64,000 bases of DNA from Ptiloglossa arizonensis (GCF_051014685.1 NW_027478874.1:310001-374000); one strand, 5' to 3'. Numbered from the stretch's first letter, positions 48,542-62,016 are shown. The notes: generated from the letters alone by a model not told the origin. Numbers and translations are program-made.

Positions 48542-50291
48542 ATTTTCGCAGTGCTGATGCTCGAAACAAATAACTAGAACGGCCTAGGGGAAAACTACAC
48601 CCACCGTTGTAATCGGGCGAGTTTCTACTTTCAGATGCAACAGAAATTTTGCGGATTGGTCAATCCGTTCGCGAGATATGGCAGTTTGGAGGTAAGAAAA
48701 GCTTGAGGAACTCAAAATTTTCGCAGTTCTGATGCTCGAAACGAATAACTAGAACGGTCTAGGGGAAAACTACTCCTGCCGTTGTAATCGGGCGAGTTTC
48801 TACTTTCAGATGCAACAGAAATTTTGCGGATTGGTCAATCCGTTCGCGAGATATGGCAGTTTGGAGGTAAGAAGCGCTTGAGAAACTCAAAATTTTCGCA
48901 GTTCTGATGCTCGAAACGAATGACTAGAACGGCCTAGGGGAAAACTACACATACCGTTGCAATCGGGCGAGTTTCTACTTTAAGATGCAACAGAAATTAT
49001 GCGGATTGGTCAATCCGTTCGCGAGATATAGCCGTTTGGATGTAAGAAACGCTTGAGAAACTCAAAATTTTCCAAGTTCTGATGCTCGAAACGAATACCT
49101 AGAACGGCCTAGGGGAAAAGTGCGCATACCGTTGTAATCGGGCGAGTTTCTACTTTCAGAAGCAACAGAAATTTTGCGGATTGGTCAATCCGTTCGCGAG
49201 ATATGGCAGTTTGGAGGTAAGTAACGCTTGAGAGACTCAAAATTTTCTTAGTTCTGATGCTCGAAACGCATGACTAGAACGGCCTAGGGGAGAAGTACGC
49301 ATACCGTTGGAATCGGGCGAGTTTGTACTTTCAAATGCAACAGAAATCATGCGGATTGGTCAATCCGTTCGCGAGATATGGCCGTTTGGATGTAAGAAAC
49401 GCTTGAGAATCTCAAAATTTTCGCAGTGCTGATGCTCGAAACAAATAACTAGAACGGCCTAGGGGAAAACTACACACACCGTTGTCATCGGGCGAGTTTC
49501 TACTTTCAGATGCAACAGAAATTTTGCGGATTGGTCAATCCGTTCGCGAGATATGGCAGTTTGGAGGTAAGAAACGCTTGAGGAACTCAAAATTTTCGCA
49601 GTTCTGATGCGCGAAACGAATAACTAGAACCGCCTAGGGGAAAACTACACCTACCGTTGTAATCGGGCGAGTTTCTACTTTCAGATGCAACAGAAATTTT
49701 GCGGATTGATCAATCCGTTCGCGAGATATGGCAGTTTGGAGATAAGAAACGCTTTAGAAACTCAAAATTTTCGCAGTTCCGATGCAGGAAACGAATAACT
49801 AGAACGGCCCAGGGGAAAAGTGCGCATACCGTTGTAATCGGGCGAGTTTGTACTTTCAAATGCAACTGAAATTTTGCGGATTGTTCAATCCGTTCGCGAG
49901 ATGTGGCAGTTTGGAGGTAAGAAACGCTTGAGAAACTCAAAATTTTCGCAGTTCTGATGCTCGAAACGAATAACTAGGACGGCCTAGGGGAAAACTACAC
50001 CCACCGTTGTAATCGGGCGAGTTTCTACTTTCAGATGCAACAGAAATTTTGCGGATTGATCAATCCGTTCGCGAGATATGGCAGTTTGGAGATAAGAAAC
50101 GCTTTAGAAACTCAAAATTTTCGCAGTTCCGATGCTCGAAACGAATAACTAGAACGGCCCAGGGGAAAAGTGCGCATACCGTTGTAATAGGGCGAGTTTC
50201 TACTTTCAAATGCAACAGAAATTTTGCGGATTGGTCGATCCGTTCGCGAGATGTGGCAGTTTGGAAGTAAGAAACGCTTGAGAAACTCAAA
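48542..50291 (+). repeat. 10-mer, copy 2, ending Y-Z
   Basis: Repeats B-J-E-C'-A''-B*-W-X with the same private variants, then continues into normal Y and Z. Private changes include GTAAGAAAAGCTTG in B (48542 monomer, creating an AGCT that is otherwise absent), TTTTCTTAGTT and CGCATGAC in A'' and GTTGGAATC. Confidence 0.83.
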
Positions 50292-52216
50292 ATTTTCGCA
50301 GTTCTGATGCTCGAAACGAATAACCAGAACGGCCCAGGGGAAAAGTGCGCATACCGTTGTAATCGGGCGAGTTTCTACTTTCAAATGCAACAGAAATTTT
50401 GCGAATTGGTCAATCCGTTCGCGAGATATGGCAGTTTGGATGTAAGAAACGCTTGAGAAACTCAAAATTTTCGCAGTTCTGATGCTCGAAACGAATGACT
50501 AGAACGGCCTAGGGGAGAAGTACGCATACCGTTGTAATCGGGCGAGTTTCTACTTTAAGATGCAACAGAAATCATGCGGATTGGTCAATCCGTTCGCGAG
50601 ATATGGCCGTTTGGATGTAAGAAACGCTTGAGAAAATCAAAATTTTCGCAGTTCTGATGATCGAAACGAATAACTAGAACGGCCTAGTGGAAAACTACAC
50701 AAACCGTTGCAATCGGGCGAGTTTCTACTTTCAGATGCAACAGAAATTATGCGGATTGGTCAATCCGTTCGCGAGATATAGCCGTTTGGATGTAAGAAAC
50801 GCTTGAGAAACTCAAAATTTTCGCAGTTCTGATGCTCGAAACGAATAACTAGAACGGCCTAGGGGAAAAGTGCGCATACCGTTGTAATCGGGCGAGTTTC
50901 TACTTTCAGAAGCAACAGAAATTTTGCGGATTGGTCAATCCGTTCGCGAGATATGGCAGTTTGGAGGTAAGAAACGCTTGAGAAACTCAAAATTTTCGCA
51001 GTTCTGATGCTCGAAACGAATGACTAGAACGGCCTAGGGGAGAAGTACGCATACCTTTGTAATCGGGCGAGTTTCTACTTTCAGATGCAACAGAAATCAT
51101 GCGGATTGGTCAATCCGTTCGCGAGAAATCGCCGTTTGGATGTAAGAAACGCTTGAGAAACTCAAAATTTGCGCAGTGCTGATGCTCGAAACAAATAACT
51201 AGAACGGCCTAGGGGAAAACTACACACACCGTTGTCATCGGGCGAGTTTCTACTTTCAGATGCAACAGAAATTTTGCGGATTGGTCAATCCGTTCGTGAG
51301 ATATGGCAGTTTGGAGGTAAGAAACGCTTGAAGAACTCAAAATTTTCGCAGTTCTGATGCGCGAAACGAATAACTAGAACGGCCTAGGGGAAAACTACAC
51401 CTACCGTTGTAATCGGGCGAGTTTCTACTTTCAGATGCAACAGAAATTTTACGGATTGATCAATCCGTTCGCGAGATATGGCAGTTTGGAGATAAGAAAC
51501 GCTTTAGAAACTCAAAATTTTCGCAGTTCTGATGCTCGAAACGACTGACTAGAACGGCCTAGGGGAGAAGTACGCATACCGTTGTAATCGGGCGAGTTTC
51601 TACTTTCAGATGCAACAGAAATTTTGCGGATTGGTCAATCCGTTCGCGAGATATGGCAGTTTGGAGGTAAGAAACGCTTGAGAAAATCAAAATTTTCGCA
51701 GTTCTGATGATCGAAACGAATAACTAGAACGGCCTAGTGGAAAACTACACAAACCGTTGCAATCGGGCGAGTTTCTACTTTAAGATGCAACAGAAATCAT
51801 GCGGATTGGTCAATCCGTTCGCGAGATATGGCCGTTTGGATGTAAGAAACGCTTGAGAAAATCAAAATTTTCGCAGTTCTGATGATCGAAACGAATAACT
51901 AGAACGGCCTAGTGGAAAACTACACAAACCGTTGCAATCGGGCGAGTTTCTACTTTCAGATGCAACAGAAATTATGCGGATTGGTCAATCCGTTCGCGAG
52001 ATATAGCCGTTTGGATGTAAGAAACGCTTGAGAAACTCAAAATTTGCGCAGTGCTGATGCTCGAAACAAATAACTAGAACGGCCTAGGGGAAAACTACAC
52101 ACACCGTTGTCATCGGGCGAGTTTCTACTTTCAGATGCAACAGAAATTTTGCGGATTGGTCGATCCGTTCGCGAGATGTGGCAGTTTGGAAGTAAGAAAC
52201 GCTTGAGAAACTCAAA
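50292..52216 (+). repeat. 11-mer L-A-K-C-A-B*-W-N-K-K-B*/Z
   Basis: Eleven monomers (1925 bp). New marks appear here: GAGAAAATC in A and K, CCTAGTGG with CACAAACC in K, TACCTTTGT and AGAAATCGCCG in A, AATTTGCGCAG and CGTGAG in B*, ATTTTACGG in W and CGACTGAC in N. The last monomer is a B*/Z chimera with GGTCGATCC and GAAGTAAG, and it leads into the second L at 52217. Confidence 0.8.
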
Positions 52217-53616
52217 ATTTTCGCAGTTCTGATGCTCGAAACGAATAACCAGAACGGCCCAGGGGAAAAGTGCGCATACCGTTGTAATCGGGCGAGTTTC
52301 TACTTTCAAATGCAACAGAAATTTTGCGAATTGGTCAATCCGTTCGCGAGATATGGCAGTTTGGATGTAAGAAACGCTTGAGAAACTCAAAATTTTCGCA
52401 GTTCTGATGCTCGAAACGAATGACTAGAACGGCCTAGGGGAGAAGTACGCATACCGTTGTAATCGGGCGAGTTTCTACTTTAAGATGCAACAGAAATCAT
52501 GCGGATTGGTCAATCCGTTCGCGAGATATGGCCGTTTGGATGTAAGAAACGCTTGAGAAAATCAAAATTTTCGCAGTTCTGATGATCGAAACGAATAACT
52601 AGAACGGCCTAGTGGAAAACTACACAAACCGTTGCAATCGGGCGAGTTTCTACTTTCAGATGCAACAGAAATTATGCGGATTGGTCAATCCGTTCGCGAG
52701 ATATAGCCGTTTGGATGTAAGAAACGCTTGAGAAACTCAAAATTTTCGCAGTTCTGATGCTCGAAACGAATAACTAGAACGGCCTAGGGGAAAAGTGCGC
52801 ATACCGTTGTAATCGGGCGAGTTTCTACTTTCAGAAGCAACAGAAATTTTGCGGATTGGTCAATCCGTTCGCGAGATATGGCAGTTTGGAGGTAAGAAAC
52901 GCTTGAGAAACTCAAAATTTTCGCAGTTCTGATGCTCGAAACGAATGACTAGAACGGCCTAGGGGAGAAGTACGCATACCTTTGTAATCGGGCGAGTTTC
53001 TACTTTCAGATGCAACAGAAATCATGCGGATTGGTCAATCCGTTCGCGAGAAATCGCCGTTTGGATGTAAGAAACGCTTGAGAAACTCAAAATTTGCGCA
53101 GTGCTGATGCTCGAAACAAATAACTAGAACGGCCTAGGGGAAAACTACACACACCGTTGTCATCGGGCGAGTTTCTACTTTCAGATGCAACAGAAATTTT
53201 GCGGATTGGTCAATCCGTTCGTGAGATATGGCAGTTTGGAGGTAAGAAACGCTTGAAGAACTCAAAATTTTCGCAGTTCTGATGCGCGAAACGAATAACT
53301 AGAACGGCCTAGGGGAAAACTACACCTACCGTTGTAATCGGGCGAGTTTCTACTTTCAGATGCAACAGAAATTTTACGGATTGATCAATCCGTTCGCGAG
53401 ATATGGCAGTTTGGAGATAAGAAACGCTTTAGAAACTCAAAATTTTCGCAGTTCTGATGCTCGAAACGACTGACTAGAACGGCCTAGGGGAGAAGTACGC
53501 ATACCGTTGTAATCGGGCGAGTTTCTACTTTCAGATGCAACAGAAATTTTGCGGATTGGTCAATCCGTTCGCGAGATATGGCAGTTTGGAGGTAAGAAAC
53601 GCTTGAGAAACTCAAA
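52217..53616 (+). repeat. Second copy of L-A-K-C-A-B*-W-N
   Basis: Repeats the first eight monomers of the 11-mer at a distance of 1925 bases with the same private variants (CCTAGTGG, TACCTTTGT, AGAAATCGCCG, AATTTGCGCAG, ATTTTACGG, CGACTGAC). It then diverges into the 6-mer C-A-B*-W-N-E, which begins within this copy at 52742. Confidence 0.8.
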
Positions 53617-53791
53617 ATTTTCGCAGTTCTGATGCTCGACACGAATAACTAGAACGACCTAGGGGAAAACTACACATACCGTTGCAATCGGGCGAGTTTC
53701 TACTTTCAGATGCAACAGAAATTATGCGGATTGGTCAATCCGTTCGCGAGATATAGCCGTTTGGATGTAAGAAACGCTTGAGAAACTCAAA
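52742..53791 (+). repeat. 6-mer C-A-B*-W-N-E, copy 1
   Basis: Six monomers (1050 bp). The last (53617-53791) is an E form with CTCGACACGAATAAC and AGAACGACC. The unit overlaps the tail of the 11-mer copy and repeats at 53792. Confidence 0.8.
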
Positions 53792-54841
53792 ATTTTCGCA
53801 GTTCTGATGCTCGAAACGAATAACTAGAACGGCCTAGGGGAAAAGTGCGCATACCGTTGTAATCGGGCGAGTTTCTACTTTCAGAAGCAACAGAAATTTT
53901 GCGGATTGGTCAATCCGTTCGCGAGATATGGCAGTTTGGAGGTAAGAAACGCTTGAGAAACTCAAAATTTTCGCAGTTCTGATGCTCGAAACGAATGACC
54001 AGAACGGCCTAGGGGAGAAGTACGCATACCTTTGTAATCGGGCGAGTTTCTACTTTCAGATGCAACAGAAATCATGCGGATTGGTCAATCCGTTCGCGAG
54101 AAATCGCCGTTTGGATGTAAGAAACGCTTGAGAAACTCAAAATTGGCGCAGTGCTGATGCTCGAAACAAATAACTAGAACGGCCTAGGGGAAAACTACAC
54201 ACACCGTTGTCATCGGGCGAGTTTCTACTTTCAGATGCAACAGAAATTTTGCGGATTGGTCAATCCGTTCGTGAGATATGGCAGTTTGGAGGTAAGAAAC
54301 GCTTGAAGAACTCAAAATTTTCGCAGTTCTGATGCGCGAAACGAATAACTAGAACGGCCTAGGGGAAAACTACACCTACCGTTGTAATCGGACGAGTTTC
54401 TACTTTCAGATGCAACAGAAATTTTACGGATTGATCAATCCGTTCGCGAGATATGGCAGTTTGGAGATAAGAAACGCTTTAGAAACTCAAAATTTTCGCA
54501 GTTCTGATGCTCGAAACGACTGACTAGAACGGCCTAGGGGAGAAGTACGCATACCGAGGTAAACGGGCGAGTTTCTACTATCAGATGCAACAGAAATCAT
54601 GCGGATTGGTCAATCCGTTCGCGAGATATGGCCGTTTGGATGTAAGAAACGCTTGAGAAACTCAAAATTTTCGCAGTTCTGATGCTCGAAACGAATGACT
54701 AGAACGGCCTAGGGGAAAACTACACATACCGTTGCAATCGGACGATTTTCTACTTTCAGATGCAACAGAAATTATGCGCATTGGTCAATCCGTTCGCGAG
54801 ATATAGCCGTTTGGATGTAAGAAACGCTTGAGAAACTCAAA
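53792..54841 (+). repeat. 6-mer C-A-B*-W-N-E, copy 2, diverged
   Basis: Same order with more private changes: GAATGACCAG in A, AATTGGCGCAG in B*, ATCGGACGAG in W, CCGAGGTAAACGGG and TACTATCAG in N, ATCGGACGATTTTC and TATGCGCATTGG in E. These diverged N and E forms, not those of copy 1, are the ones amplified again at 60267 and 62017. Confidence 0.8.
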
Positions 54842-56066
54842 ATTTTCGCAGTTCTGATGCTCGAAACGAATAACTAGAACGGCCTAGGGGAAAAGTGCGC
54901 ATACCGTTGTAATCGGGCGAGTTTCTACTTTCAGAAGCAACAGAAATTTTGCGGATTGGTCAATCCGTTCGCGAGATATGGCCGTTTGGATGTAAGAAAC
55001 GCTTGAGGAACTCAAAATTTTCGCAGTGCTGATGCTCGAAACGAATGACTAGAACGGCCTAGGGGAGAAGTACGCATACCGTTGTAATCGGGCGAGTTTC
55101 TACTTTCAGATGCAACAGAAATTATGCGGATTGGTCAATCCGTTCGCGAGATATAGCCGTTTGGATGTAAGAAACGCTTGAGAAACTCAAAATTTTCGCA
55201 GTTCTGATGCTCGAAACGAATAACTAGAACGGCCTAGGGGAAAAGTGCGCATACCGTTGTAATCGGGCGAGTTTCTACTTTCAGAAGCAACAGAAATTTT
55301 GCGGATTGGTCATTCCGTTCGCGAGATATGGCAGTTTGGAGGTAAGAAACGCTTGAGAAACTCAAAATTTTCGCAGTTCTGATGCTCGAAACGAATGACT
55401 AGAACGGCCTAGGGGAGAAGTACGCATACCGTTGTAATCGGGCGAGTTTGTACTTTCAAATGCAACAGAAATCATGCGGATTGGTCAATCCGTTTGCGAG
55501 ATATGGCCGTTTGGATGTAAGAAACGCTTGAGAATCTCAAAATTTTCGCAGTGCTGATGCTCGAAACAAATAACTAGAACGGCCTAGGGGAAAACTACAC
55601 ACACCGTTGTCATCGGGCGAGTTTCTACTTTCAGATGCAACAGAAATTTTGCGGATTGGTCAATCCGTTCGCGAGATATGGCAGTTTGGAGGTAAGAAAC
55701 GCTTGAGGAACTCAAAATTTTCGCAGTTCTGATGCGCGAAACGAATAACTAGAACCGCCTAGGGGAAAACTACACCTACCGTTGTAATCGGGCGAGTTTC
55801 TACTTTCAGATGCAACAGAAATTTTGCGGATTGATCAATCCGTTCGCGAGATATGGCAGTTTGGAGATAAGAAACGCTTTAGAAACTCAAAATTTTCGCA
55901 GTTCCGATGCAGGAAACGAATAACTAGAACGGCCCAGGGGAAAAGTGCGCATACCGTTGTAATCGGGCGAGTTTGTACTTTCAAATGCAACAGAAATTTT
56001 GCGGATTGGTCAATCCGTTCGCGAGATATAGCCGTTTGGATGTAAGAAACGCTTGAGAAACTCAAA
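54842..56066 (+). repeat. 7-mer HOR, copy 1 (1225 bp)
   Basis: C/A form, then a GTGCTGATG/GAATGAC/AAATTATGCGG chimera, C (CATTCCG), A'' (CGTTTGCGAG), B*, W (AGAACCGCC) and X. The X (55892-56066) is chimeric: its 3' part has ATATAGCCG and GATGTAAG, as in E, which marks the duplication junction. The same series follows at 56067. Confidence 0.84.
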
Positions 56067-57291
56067 ATTTTCGCAGTTCTGATGCTCGAAACGAATAACT
56101 AGAACGGCCTAGGGGAAAAGTGCGCATACCGTTGTAATCGGGCGAGTTTCTACTTTCAGAAGCAACAGAAATTTTGCGGATTGGTCAATCCGTTCGCGAG
56201 ATATGGCCGTTTGGATGTAAGAAACGCTTGAGGAACTCAAAATTTTCGCAGTGCTGATGCTCGAAACGAATGACTAGAACGGCCTAGGGGAGAAGTACGC
56301 ATACCGTTGTAATCGGGCGAGTTTCTACTTTCAGATGCAACAGAAATTATGCGGATTGGTCAATCCGTTCGCGAGATATAGCCGTTTGGATGTAAGAAAC
56401 GCTTGAGAAACTCAAAATTTTCGCAGTTCTGATGCTCGAAACGAATAACTAGAACGGCCTAGGGGAAAAGTGCGCATACCGTTGTAATCGGGCGAGTTTC
56501 TACTTTCAGAAGCAACAGAAATTTTGCGGATTGGTCAATCCGTTCGCGAGATATGGCAGTTTGGAGGTAAGAAACGCTTGAGAAACTCAAAATTTTCGCA
56601 GTTCTGATGCTCGAAACGAATGACTAGAACGGCCTAGGGGAGAAGTACGCATACCGTTGTAATCGGGCGAGTTTGTACTTTCAAATGCAACAGAAATCAT
56701 GCGGATTGGTCAATCCGTTTGCGAGATATGGCCGTTTGGATGTAAGAAACGCTTGAGAATCTCAAAATTTTCGCAGTGCTGATGCTCGAAACAAATAACT
56801 AGAACGGCCTAGGGGAAAACTACACACACCGTTGTCATCGGGCGAGTTTCTACTTTCAGATGCAACAGAAATTTTGCGGATTGGTCAATCCGTTCGCGAG
56901 ATATGGCAGTTTGGAGGTAAGAAACGCTTGAGGAACTCAAAATTTTCGCAGTTCTGATGCGCGAAACGAATAACTAGAACCGCGTAGGGGAAAACTACAC
57001 CTACCGTTGTAATCGGGCGAGTTTCTACTTTCAGATGCAACAGAAATTTTGCGGATTGATCAATCCGTTCGCGAGATATGGCAGTTTGGAGATAAGAAAC
57101 GCTTTAGAAACTCAAAATTTTCGCAGTTCCGATGCAGGAAACGAATAACTAGAACGGCCCAGGGGAAAAGTGCGCATACCGTTGTAATCGGGCGAGTTTG
57201 TACTTTCAAATGCAACAGAAATTTTGCGGATTGGTCAATCCGTTCGCGAGATGTGGCAGTTTGGAGGTAAGAAACGCTTGAGAAACTCAAA
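56067..57291 (+). repeat. 7-mer HOR, copy 2
   Basis: Repeats copy 1, including the private CGTTTGCGAG in A'', with GGTCAATCCG where copy 1 has GGTCATTCCG. W has AGAACCGCGTAGG. The final X has its normal 3' part, ATGTGGCAG and GAGGTAAG. Confidence 0.84.
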
Positions 57292-58866
57292 ATTTTCGCA
57301 GTTCTGATGCTCGAAACGAATAACTAGGACGGCCTAGGGGAAAACTACACCCACCGTTGTAATCGGGCGAGTTTCTACTTTCAGATGCAACAGAAATTTT
57401 GCGGATTGATCAATCCGTTCGCGAGATATGGCCGTTTGGATGTAAGAAACGCTTGAGAAACTCAAAATTTTCGCAGTTCTGATGATCGAAACGAATAACT
57501 AGAACGGCCTAGGGGAAAACTACACATACCGTTGCAATCGGGCGAGTTTCTACTTTCAGATGCAACAGAAATTATGCGGATTGGTCAATCCGTTCGCGAG
57601 ATATAGCCGTTTGGATGTAAGAAACGCTTGAGAAACTCAAAATTTTCGCAGTTCTGATGCTCGAAACGAATAACTAGAACGGCCTAGGGGAAAAGTGCGC
57701 ATACCGTTGTAATCGGGCGAGTTTCTACTTTCAGAAGCAACAGAAATTTTGCGGATTGGTCAATCCGTTCGCGAGATGTGGCAGTTTGGAGGTAAGAAAC
57801 GCTTGAGAAACTCAAAATTTTCGCAGTTCTGATGCTCGAAACGAATAACTAGAACGGCCTAGGGGAAAAGTGCGCATACCGTTGTAATCGGGCGAGTTTC
57901 TACTTTCAGAAGCAACAGAAATTTTGCGGATTGGTCAATCCGTTCGCGAGATGTGGCAGTTTGGAGGTAAGAAACGCTTGAGAAACTCAAAATTTTCGCA
58001 GTTCTGATGCTCGAAACGAATAACTAGAACGGCCTAGGGGAAAAGTGCGCATACCGTTGTAATCGGGCGAGTTTCTACTTTCAGAAGCAACAGAAATTTT
58101 GCGGATTGGTCAATCCGTTCGCGAGATATAGCAGTTTGGAGGTAAGAAACGCTTGAGAAACTCAAAATTTTCGCAGTTCTGATGCTCGAAACGAATGACT
58201 AGAACGGCCTAGGGGAGAAGTACGCATACCGTTGTAATCGGGCGAGTTTCTACTTTCAGATGCAACAGAAATCATGCGGATTGGTCAATCCGTTCGCGAG
58301 ATATGGCCGTTTGGATGTAAGAAACGCTTGAGAAACTCAAAATTTTCGCAGTGCTGATGCTCGAAACAAATAACTAGAACGGCCTAGGGGAAAACTACAC
58401 ACACCGTTGTCATCGGGCGAGTTTCTACTTTCAGATGCAACAGAAATTTTGCGGATTGGTCAATCCGTTCGCGAGATATGGCAGTTTGGAGGTAAGAAAC
58501 GCTTGAGGAACTCAAAATTTTCGCAGTTCTGATGCGCGAAACGAATAACTAGAACCGCCTAGGGGAAAACTACACCTACCGTTGTAATCGGGCGAGTTTC
58601 TACTTTCAGATGCAACAGAAATTTTGCGGATTGATCAATCCGTTCGCGAGATATGGCAGTTTGGAGATAAGAAACGCTTTAGAAACTCAAAATTTTCGCA
58701 GTTCCGATGCAGGAAACGAATAACTAGAACGGCCCAGGGGAAAAGTGCGCATACCGTTGTAATCGGGCGAGTTTGTACTTTCAAATGCAACAGAAATTTT
58801 GCGGATTGGTCAATCCGTTCGCGAGATGTGGCAGTTTGGAGGTAAGAAACGCTTGAGAAACTCAAA
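57292..58866 (+). repeat. 9-mer HOR Y/A-K-C-C-C-A-B*-W-X, copy 1
   Basis: Nine monomers (1575 bp). The first is a Y/A chimera (TAGGACGG and TTGATC, then ATATGGCCG and GATGTAAG). The three C monomers in a row (ATGTGGCAG, ATGTGGCAG, ATATAGCAG) distinguish this unit from the C-C runs elsewhere. Confidence 0.83.
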
Positions 58867-60266
58867 ATTTTCGCAGTTCTGATGCTCGAAACGAATAACT
58901 AGGACGGCCTAGGGGAAAACTACACCCACCGTTGTAATCGGGCGAGTTTCTACTTTCAGATGCAACAGAAATTTTGCGGATTGATCAATCCGTTCGCGAG
59001 ATATGGCCGTTTGGATGTAAGAAACGCTTGAGAAACTCAAAATTTTCGCAGTTCTGATGATCGAAACGAATAACTAGAACGGCCTAGGGGAAAACTACAC
59101 ATACCGTTGCAATCGGGCGAGTTTCTACTTTCAGATGCAACAGAAATTATGCGGATTGGTCAATCCGTTCGCGAGATATAGCCGTTTGGATGTAAGAAAC
59201 GCTTGAGAAACTCAAAATTTTCGCAGTTCTGATGCTCGAAACGAATAACTAGAACGGCCTAGGGGAAAAGTGCGCATACCGTTGTAATCGGGCGAGTTTC
59301 TACTTTCAGAAGCAACAGAAATTTTGCGGATTGGTCAATCCGTTCGCGAGATGTGGCAGTTTGGAGGTAAGAAACGCTTGAGAAACTCAAAATTTTCGCA
59401 GTTCTGATGCTCGAAACGAATAACTAGAACGGCCTAGGGGAAAAGTGCGCATACCGTTGTAATCGGGCGAGTTTCTACTTTCAGAAGCAACAGAAATTTT
59501 GCGGATTGGTCAATCCGTTCGCGAGATGTGGCAGTTTGGAGGTAAGAAACGCTTGAGAAACTCAAAATTTTCGCAGTTCTGATGCTCGAAACGAATAACT
59601 AGAACGGCCTAGGGGAAAAGTGCGCATACCGTTGTAATCTGGCGAGTTTCTACTTTCAGAAGCAACAGAAATTTTGCGGATTGGTCAATCCGTTCGCGAG
59701 ATATAGCAGTTTGGAGGTAAGAAACGCTTGAGAAACTCAAAATTTTCGCAGTTCTGATGCTCGAAACGAATGACTAGAACGGCCTAGGGGAGAAGTACGC
59801 ATACCGTTGTAATCGGGCGAGTTTCTACTTTCAGATGCAACAGAAATCATGCGGATTGGTCAATCCGTTCGCGAGATATGGCCGTTTGGATGTAAGAAAC
59901 GCTTGAGAAACTCAAAATTTTCGCAGTGCTGATGCTCGAAACAAATAACTAGAACGGCCTAGGGGAAAACTACACCCACCGTTGTAATCGGGCGAGTTTC
60001 TACTTTCAGATGCAACAGAAATTTTGCGGATTGGTCAATCCGTTCGTGAGATATGGCAGTTTGGAGGTAAGAAACGCTTGAAGAACTCAAAATTTTCGCA
60101 GTTCTGATGCGCGAAACGAATAACTAGAACGGCCTAGGGGAAAACTACACCTACCGTTGTAATCGGACGAGTTTCTACTTTCAGATGCAACAGAAATTTT
60201 ACGGATTGATCAATCCGTTCGCGAGATATGGCAGTTTGGAGATAAGAAACGCTTTAGAAACTCAAA
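58867..60266 (+). repeat. 9-mer HOR, copy 2, truncated to eight monomers
   Basis: Repeats Y/A-K-C-C-C-A. From 59917 it switches to a B with CGTGAG and GAAGAACTC and a W with ATCGGACGAG and ATTTTACGG, which are the forms found at 54142-54491. The W is followed by N instead of X. The third C has AATCTGGCGAG. Confidence 0.82.
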
Positions 60267-62016
60267 ATTTTCGCAGTTCTGATGCTCGAAACGACTGACT
60301 AGAACGGCCTAGGGGAGAAGTACGCATACCGAGGTAAACGGGCGAGTTTCTACTATCAGATGCAACAGAAATCATGCGGATTGGTCAATCCGTTCGCGAG
60401 ATATGGCCGTTTGGATGTAAGAAACGCTTGAGAAAATCAAAATTTTCGCAGTTCTGATGCTCGAAACGAATGACTAGAACGGCCTAGGGGAAAACTACAC
60501 ATACCGTTGCAATCGGACGATTTTCTACTTTCAGATGCAACAGAAATTATGCGCATTGGTCAATCCGTTCGCGAGATATAGCCGTTTGGATGTAAGAAAC
60601 GCTTGAGAAACTCAAAATTTTCGCAGTTCTGATGCTCGAAACGAATAACTAGAACGGCCTAGGGGAAAAGTGCGCATACCGTTGTAATCGGGCGAGTTTC
60701 TACTTTCAGAAGCAACAGAAATTTTGCGGATTGGTCAATCCGTTCGCGAGATATGGCCGTTTGGATGTAAGAAACGCTTGAGGAACTCAAAATTTTCGCA
60801 GTGCTGATGCTCGAAACGAATGACTAGAACGGCCTAGGGGAGAAGTACGCATACCGTTGTAATCGGGCGAGTTTCTACTTTCAGATGCAACAGAAATTAT
60901 GCGGATTGGTCAATCCGTTCGCGAGATATAGCCGTTTGGAGGTAAGAAACGCTTGAGAAACTCAAAATTTTCGCAGTTCTGATGCTCGAAACGAATAACT
61001 AGAACGGCCTAGGGGAAAAGTGCGCTTACCGTTGTAATCGGGCGAGTTTCTACTTTCAGAAGCAACAGAAATTTTGCGGATTGGTCAATCCGTTCGCGAG
61101 ATATAGCAGTTTGGAGGTAAGAAACGCTTGAGAAACTCAAAATTTTCGCAGTTCTGATGCTCGAAACGAATGACTAGAACGGCCTAGGGGAGAAGTACGC
61201 ATACCGTTGTAATCGGGAGAGTTTCTACTTTCAGATGCAACAGAAATCATGCGGATTGGTCAATCCGTTCGCGAGATATGGCCGTTTGGATGTAAGAAAC
61301 GCTTGAGAAACTCAAAATTTTCGCAGTGCTGATGCTCGAAACAAATAACTAGAACGGCCTAGGGGAAAACTACACCCACCGTTGTAATCGGGCGAGTTTC
61401 TACTTTCAGATGCAACAGAAATTTTGCGGATTGGTCAATCCGTTCGTGAGATATGGCAGTTTGGAGGTAAGAAACGCTTGAGAAACTCAAAATTTTCGCA
61501 GTTCTGATGATCGAAACGAATAACTAGAACGGCCTAGGGGAAAACTACACATACCGTTGCAATCGGGCGAGTTTCTACTTTCAGATGCAACAGAAATTAT
61601 GCGGATTGGTCAATCCGTTCGCGAGATATAGCCGTTTGGATGTAAGAAACGCTTGAGAAACTCAAAATTTTCGCAGTTCTGATGCTCGAAACGAATAACT
61701 AGAACGGCCTAGGGGAAAAGTGCGCATACCGTTGTAATCGGGCGAGTTTCTACTTTCAGAAGCAACAGAAATTTTGCGGATTGGTCAATCCGTTCGCGAG
61801 ATGTGGCAGTTTGGAGGTAAGAAACGCTTGAGAAACTCAAAATTTTCGCAGTTCTGATGCTCGAAACGAATAACTAGAACGGCCTAGGGGAAAAGTGCGC
61901 ATACCGTTGTAATCGGGCGAGTTTCTACTTTCAGAAGCAACAGAAATTTTGCGGATTGGTCAATCCGTTCGCGAGATATGGCAGTTTGGAGATAAGAAAC
62001 GCTTTAGAAACTCAAA
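60267..62016 (+). repeat. 10-mer HOR N-E-C-...-K-C-C/W, copy 1
   Basis: Ten monomers (1750 bp): N (CCGAGGTAAACGGG, TACTATCAG, GAGAAAATC), E (TATGCGCATTGG), C/A, a B/A/E chimera, C (GTGCGCTTACC), A (ATCGGGAGAG), B (CGTGAG), K, C and a C/W chimera at 61842-62016 with GAGATAAG and GCTTTAG. The C/W chimera recreates the W-to-N step and closes the unit. Confidence 0.86.

Noticed and set aside
48692..48705. AGCT in GAAAAGCTTGAGG as a hint of the honeybee AluI satellite (176 bp)
   Set aside because: AGCT appears as a single private mutation here and is not a regular part of the monomer, so the similar unit length is not evidence of that family.
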